From the NCBI GenBank assembly GCA_016928835.1, contig JAFGJW010000006.1:244191-308190 (forward strand): DNA of 64,000 nt. Reading direction: 5' to 3'. The notes under the pieces were generated by a model. The model made no database searches and had not been told where the DNA came from. It worked only from the letters and a program-made list of their open reading frames with translations. This DNA is from Candidatus Woesearchaeota archaeon (GTDB taxonomy: Archaea > Nanobdellota > Nanobdellia > Woesearchaeales > GW2011-AR15). Position 1 is the first letter of the stretch, and each line of letters starts with the position of its first letter. The translations under genes and the position numbers were made by a program. Below are positions 61,508 to 64,000 of the stretch, piece after piece.

Positions 61508-62702
61508 TTAATTCTTGATAAATGAAGTTAATTTTCTCTGCAGTTTTATATTTTTTAAAAGCACACTTGTCTCAAGGATTTTGTTTAGGTCAAAATTAAA
61601 CTTCTTCTGTGCTAACACCTTAGCATATTTTAGCATTAGCTCTTTTGAGTCAAACTGCAAAGGTTTATTTTTCAAAGTATGTCTAACACTCTCGCGCACC
61701 ACCCAAACACCTAAAGGTGCCCAATACTCTTCGCTTATAAACCTTAATGCCAGAACAGATGCCTGTCTTTTTGTATTTTTTAGATATTCCAGTATAGCAA
61801 GTCTTGCGGCATAATACCCCCCAACAGTATTTGAAGCATAATCTTTTCTTCCATTATAATTTTCAAAATCTGTTGAAGATTCTTTTGTTGCTATCATTGT
61901 CTCAAACAATTCATAAGACCAGACTTCTGGAAAAAATAAGATTAAATAATAATTACCAAGATAGCCACCAAAATGTGCAATATATTTAAATTCTTGATAA
62001 TTTTTAATTTCTGAAATTATCTGCTTCCCTAGAATGTCATCTGTTGCTGTTATTGACCATCTTGTAGGTGTTATTTTTCTATTTATTCCTACCCCAAGAT
62101 TTCCAACTGAGACTAATTTTGTGAGATAATGTTCATCATATCCCTTTTTATAGAGATAAGACATTGCATCAACTGTTTTTAAGTCTGTCTCAGAAACAAC
62201 TTTATCAACTGCTCTAGGTATTGCAGGATTTTCAGTTATCTTTGCTTTTTCTAACTTGACAGACGGACCGAAAGGAGTTACCTGCTGGTCATATGTCAAT
62301 CGAAAACTGGGTTTTTTATTAAGGTTGATTTCAACAGGCTTTTCTGCTTGAGATACTTCTTTTGTTATCTCTATGAATTTTTCATCAAATGATTTTACAT
62401 TTGATCTAAATCTGGAATTTATTAGAGAGCTTCTTATATCAATTAACTCCGGTATTTGACAATTTTGCTCTGCCCATTGCCTGGGGTTATCATGCTGCTC
62501 TGTAATATTCTCACTTGACAGTATGCCAACATTCACTCTTGGATAACCAACTCTCCCAATAAATATATTTGGTGAGGCTCCGAAGTAGTTTTTTTTTGAA
62601 TTCCAAATTCAGTTTAGCCTGGGCATCAATTTTTTGCTGTATGGGGCAGAAGCTTCTGCCGCACATGCCTCTGCCAGCACAGTGGATGCATCGAAGGTTC
62701 AT
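61508..62702 (-). CDS. nreA: DNA repair protein NreA, interrupted by a frameshift
   Basis: Two frames together form one full NreA of about 395 residues. The first part (62702-62590) carries the N-terminal zinc motif CIHCAGRGMCGRSFCPI. The second (to 61508) carries 'NYFGASPNIFIGRVGYPRVNVGIL', the conserved 'LTYDQQVTPFGPS', 'TRWSITATDDILGK' and a C-terminal PIP-like box QRKLTSFI for PCNA binding. The frames meet at a run of nine A (62589-62597). One fewer A restores a continuous protein with the expected family sequence. NreA works with PCNA in archaeal DNA repair. The break may be a sequencing error, a real mutation or slippage. Confidence 0.85.
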
Positions 62703-62762
62703 ATCAACAACAAAAGAAATTGTAATTAAAAAGATATTGGGCAGAAATGTCCAGTGAAAAAG

Positions 62763-62772
62763 TATATAAAAG
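62763..62772 (+). promoter_or_regulatory. TATA box of the holin-like gene
   Basis: TATATAAAAG at 62763-62772, about 22-28 bases before the likely transcript start. A Shine-Dalgarno GGGGTGA (62793-62799) follows, so this message has a short leader. Confidence 0.6.
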
Positions 62773-62804
62773 GTTATTCTATTAGAGATAATGGGGTGAA
62801 TAAC

Positions 62805-63062
62805 ATGAAACTAAACATAAAAGCATTTGCATTGGCTTGTGGAGCTACTTTTGGCGCCTATATGTTCTTGCTTGGGATAGCTGCAGGCTTTGGGTGGGGA
62901 AATAAGGTTGTCGAAGTACTAGCATCAATGTATGTTGGATTTGTGCCTGGTGTTGCCGGAGGATTAATCGGCGGCATCTGGGGATTTATTGACGGTGCAA
63001 TTGGGGGGGCGATTTTTGCCTGGTTGTATAATTTGATATTGAAAAAATTAGAGAAAAAGTAA
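62805..63062 (+). CDS. Small holin-like membrane protein
   Basis: 85 residues from ATG 62805, fixed by the Shine-Dalgarno GGGGTGA five bases upstream; a start 51 bases earlier lies before the probable transcript start. Two or three hydrophobic segments with MKLNIKAFALACG at the front and 'GLIGGIWGFIDGAIGGAIFAWLYN' at the back match a small archaeal/bacterial family annotated as bacteriophage holin. Here no phage genes are near, so it is more likely a resident envelope protein. Its stop converges with the Nudix gene. Confidence 0.8.
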   Translation: MKLNIKAFALACGATFGAYMFLLGIAAGFGWGNKVVEVLASMYVGFVPGVAGGLIGGIWGFIDGAIGGAIFAWLYNLILKKLEKK

Positions 63063-63063
63063 T

Positions 63064-64000
63064 TTAGGAAAAGAACTCTTCACTAGTCAAAGTCAGTAAC
63101 TCTGGTGACTGTTCAAGTATTTTTAGAATAACAGAAGCCATTGGTGAAAGACACAAGTCCTTTAATTCATTAAGGGGATATCCGGTCCATTCTCTCTGCT
63201 GATCACCAGGAAGATGGGTCGGGAATCCTGCAGTATAAGTTAATGTTGTTCTTGAATTCTTAGGTATGTTCCCTCCTTTCATTAAAAAAGCAAAACAGAG
63301 GTATCTCTCTAATTCTCCATCAGTAGTTATCAAAAATTGGTCAACTGCTGCAAGCGGCTGAATCTTGTAAATAAAACCAATATCTTCCCATCCGGTTTCT
63401 TCGATAAATTCTAACCATGCTGTAGGTTCTGTGATATCATCAAAATGGCCACCAGGAAAATTCCAAGATCCTGGAGCGAATTTACCCTGTCTTTTCCTAA
63501 GGTAGAGTTTGGGAGGATTAGTAAACCATCCTGTACTGTAAACAATACTAAAAAATGCAGGCACCATTACTGCAGCCAAGGTGGGTTTTGTTTTTCGCAA
63601 TGTATCAACATCATCGCAAGATAAACCCCAATTAAGAAGTTCAGCTTCTGTAGGCGCATAATGATGGAGCTCTCTAAATCCTGCTTGTGGTTTGTAAAGC
63701 CTGTCTAAGTAAAAAGACATTCCAAACTCAACACAGAGCTCAAGTGGCCAGGACTTAGCGTGATTAAAAGGCCAAATACCGAGAAGATAGCGTGCTTCAA
63801 TGAACTGAGATAAAAAACCACGCCTTTTTGTTTGAGTCAGTAGATGGCGTAATTGTCTCACAACTTCTTCCTCTTTTTTATTATATGCCTGCCCTCTCTG
63901 AAAGAATCTATATGCAATGGGCCCATTATAACTCGGCCTGGATTCTACATCCACATTATGTATCCCGAGAAAACTATCCGCATTATAACCACTTGGAGTA
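63064..64000 (-). CDS. Nudix-domain protein, start beyond right edge
   Basis: The frame is open to the right edge, so the true start may lie outside; a GTG at 63954 would give 296 residues. The last 130 residues hold a Nudix domain: FAPGSWNFPGGHFDD...TAWLEFIEETGW. The Nudix box is not perfect, having one extra residue between Gly and Glu and Leu in place of the Arg of REUxEE, but the EExG part is kept. The N-terminal 160 residues are not recognised. Such proteins hydrolyse nucleotide-diphosphate compounds. Substrate unknown. Confidence 0.75.
   Translation of the reverse strand, partial: TPSGYNADSFLGIHNVDVESRPSYNGPIAYRFFQRGQAYNKKEEEVVRQLRHLLTQTKRRGFLSQFIEARYLLGIWPFNHAKSWPLELCVEFGMSFYLDRLYKPQAGFRELHHYAPTEAELLNWGLSCDDVDTLRKTKPTLAAVMVPAFFSIVYSTGWFTNPPKLYLRKRQGKFAPGSWNFPGGHFDDITEPTAWLEFIEETGWEDIGFIYKIQPLAAVDQFLITTDGELERYLCFAFLMKGGNIPKNSRTTLTYTAGFPTHLPGDQQREWTGYPLNELKDLCLSPMASVILKILEQSPELLTLTSEEFFS

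Noticed and set aside
61508-62536. Separate 342-residue protein starting at GTG 62536
   Set aside because: The apparent start lies inside conserved NreA sequence (YPRVNVG); the true N-terminus is in the other frame upstream.
62748-62757. Second TCCAGTG motif near the holin-like gene as an origin box
   Set aside because: A 7-base match without the following consensus bases; expected by chance.

Overview
The window is archaeal chromosome, AT-rich and gene-dense. It carries TBP, MCM, an RPA-like OB-fold protein, Orc1/Cdc6, FEN1, Hjc, the RNase P p30 subunit, EndA, TtuA, Trm5, NreA, a PAN-type ATPase, archaeal TyrRS and archaeal pilus ATPase/platform proteins. Many features are typical of small DPANN-type archaea (Woesearchaeota/Pacearchaeota-like): a double-domain ThyX, short leaders, tight gene overlaps, Cys-rich 'DTDGG' surface proteins and a rich glycan locus. 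That lineage is an inference; no rRNA is present.

Layout. 1-5.1 kb (minus): ThiI-like, TtuA, RNase P p30, a wHTH/coiled-coil protein and a pilus ATPase cut by the left edge. 5.4-8.6 kb (plus): TBP, MCM, RPA-like OB protein. 8.6-14.6 kb: SpoIIM-like membrane protein, a membrane-tethered wHTH protein and a 1266-residue secreted protein. 14.7-17.0 kb: aldehyde:ferredoxin oxidoreductase and its polyferredoxin. 17.3-19.6 kb: pilus platform protein, followed by an opposing tRNA-Phe with an intron-like insertion in its T loop. 19.8-24.0 kb: CPA antiporter, Hjc, IF-2B-like protein, ThyX.

24.0-43.1 kb is a large glycan locus. It opens with a complete ADP-heptose pathway operon (HldD, adenylyltransferase, a HldA-GmhA fusion, GmhB) facing a GT9 heptosyltransferase-like gene. 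That gene ends a minus-strand set with a minimal fused TPP-dependent E1, a radical SAM enzyme and an SDR. Next come nucleotide-sugar genes (RfbA-, RfbB- and RfbH-like, several epimerases including one with a zinc-ribbon insertion), two glycosyltransferases, a secreted Vps62/thrombospondin-type-3 protein and a UXS-like enzyme. The locus should make an activated heptose and deoxysugars for surface polysaccharide or glycoprotein.

43.2-64 kb returns to housekeeping: TyrRS, a peptidase operon (TldD, TldE, M24, M29-like), PAN, a candidate C/D-box sRNA, Trm5, an EndA/nuclease-like/FEN1 operon, RNase Z, a B12-radical SAM enzyme with a DMT transporter, two abutting gene remnants, Orc1/Cdc6, a nucleotidyltransferase-fold protein, NreA broken by a 9-A homopolymer frameshift, a small holin-like membrane protein and a Nudix protein cut by the right edge. 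No CRISPR array, insertion sequence or rRNA was seen. No stretch longer than 300 bases lacks a gene; the longest gap (5100-5393) is a divergent promoter region.
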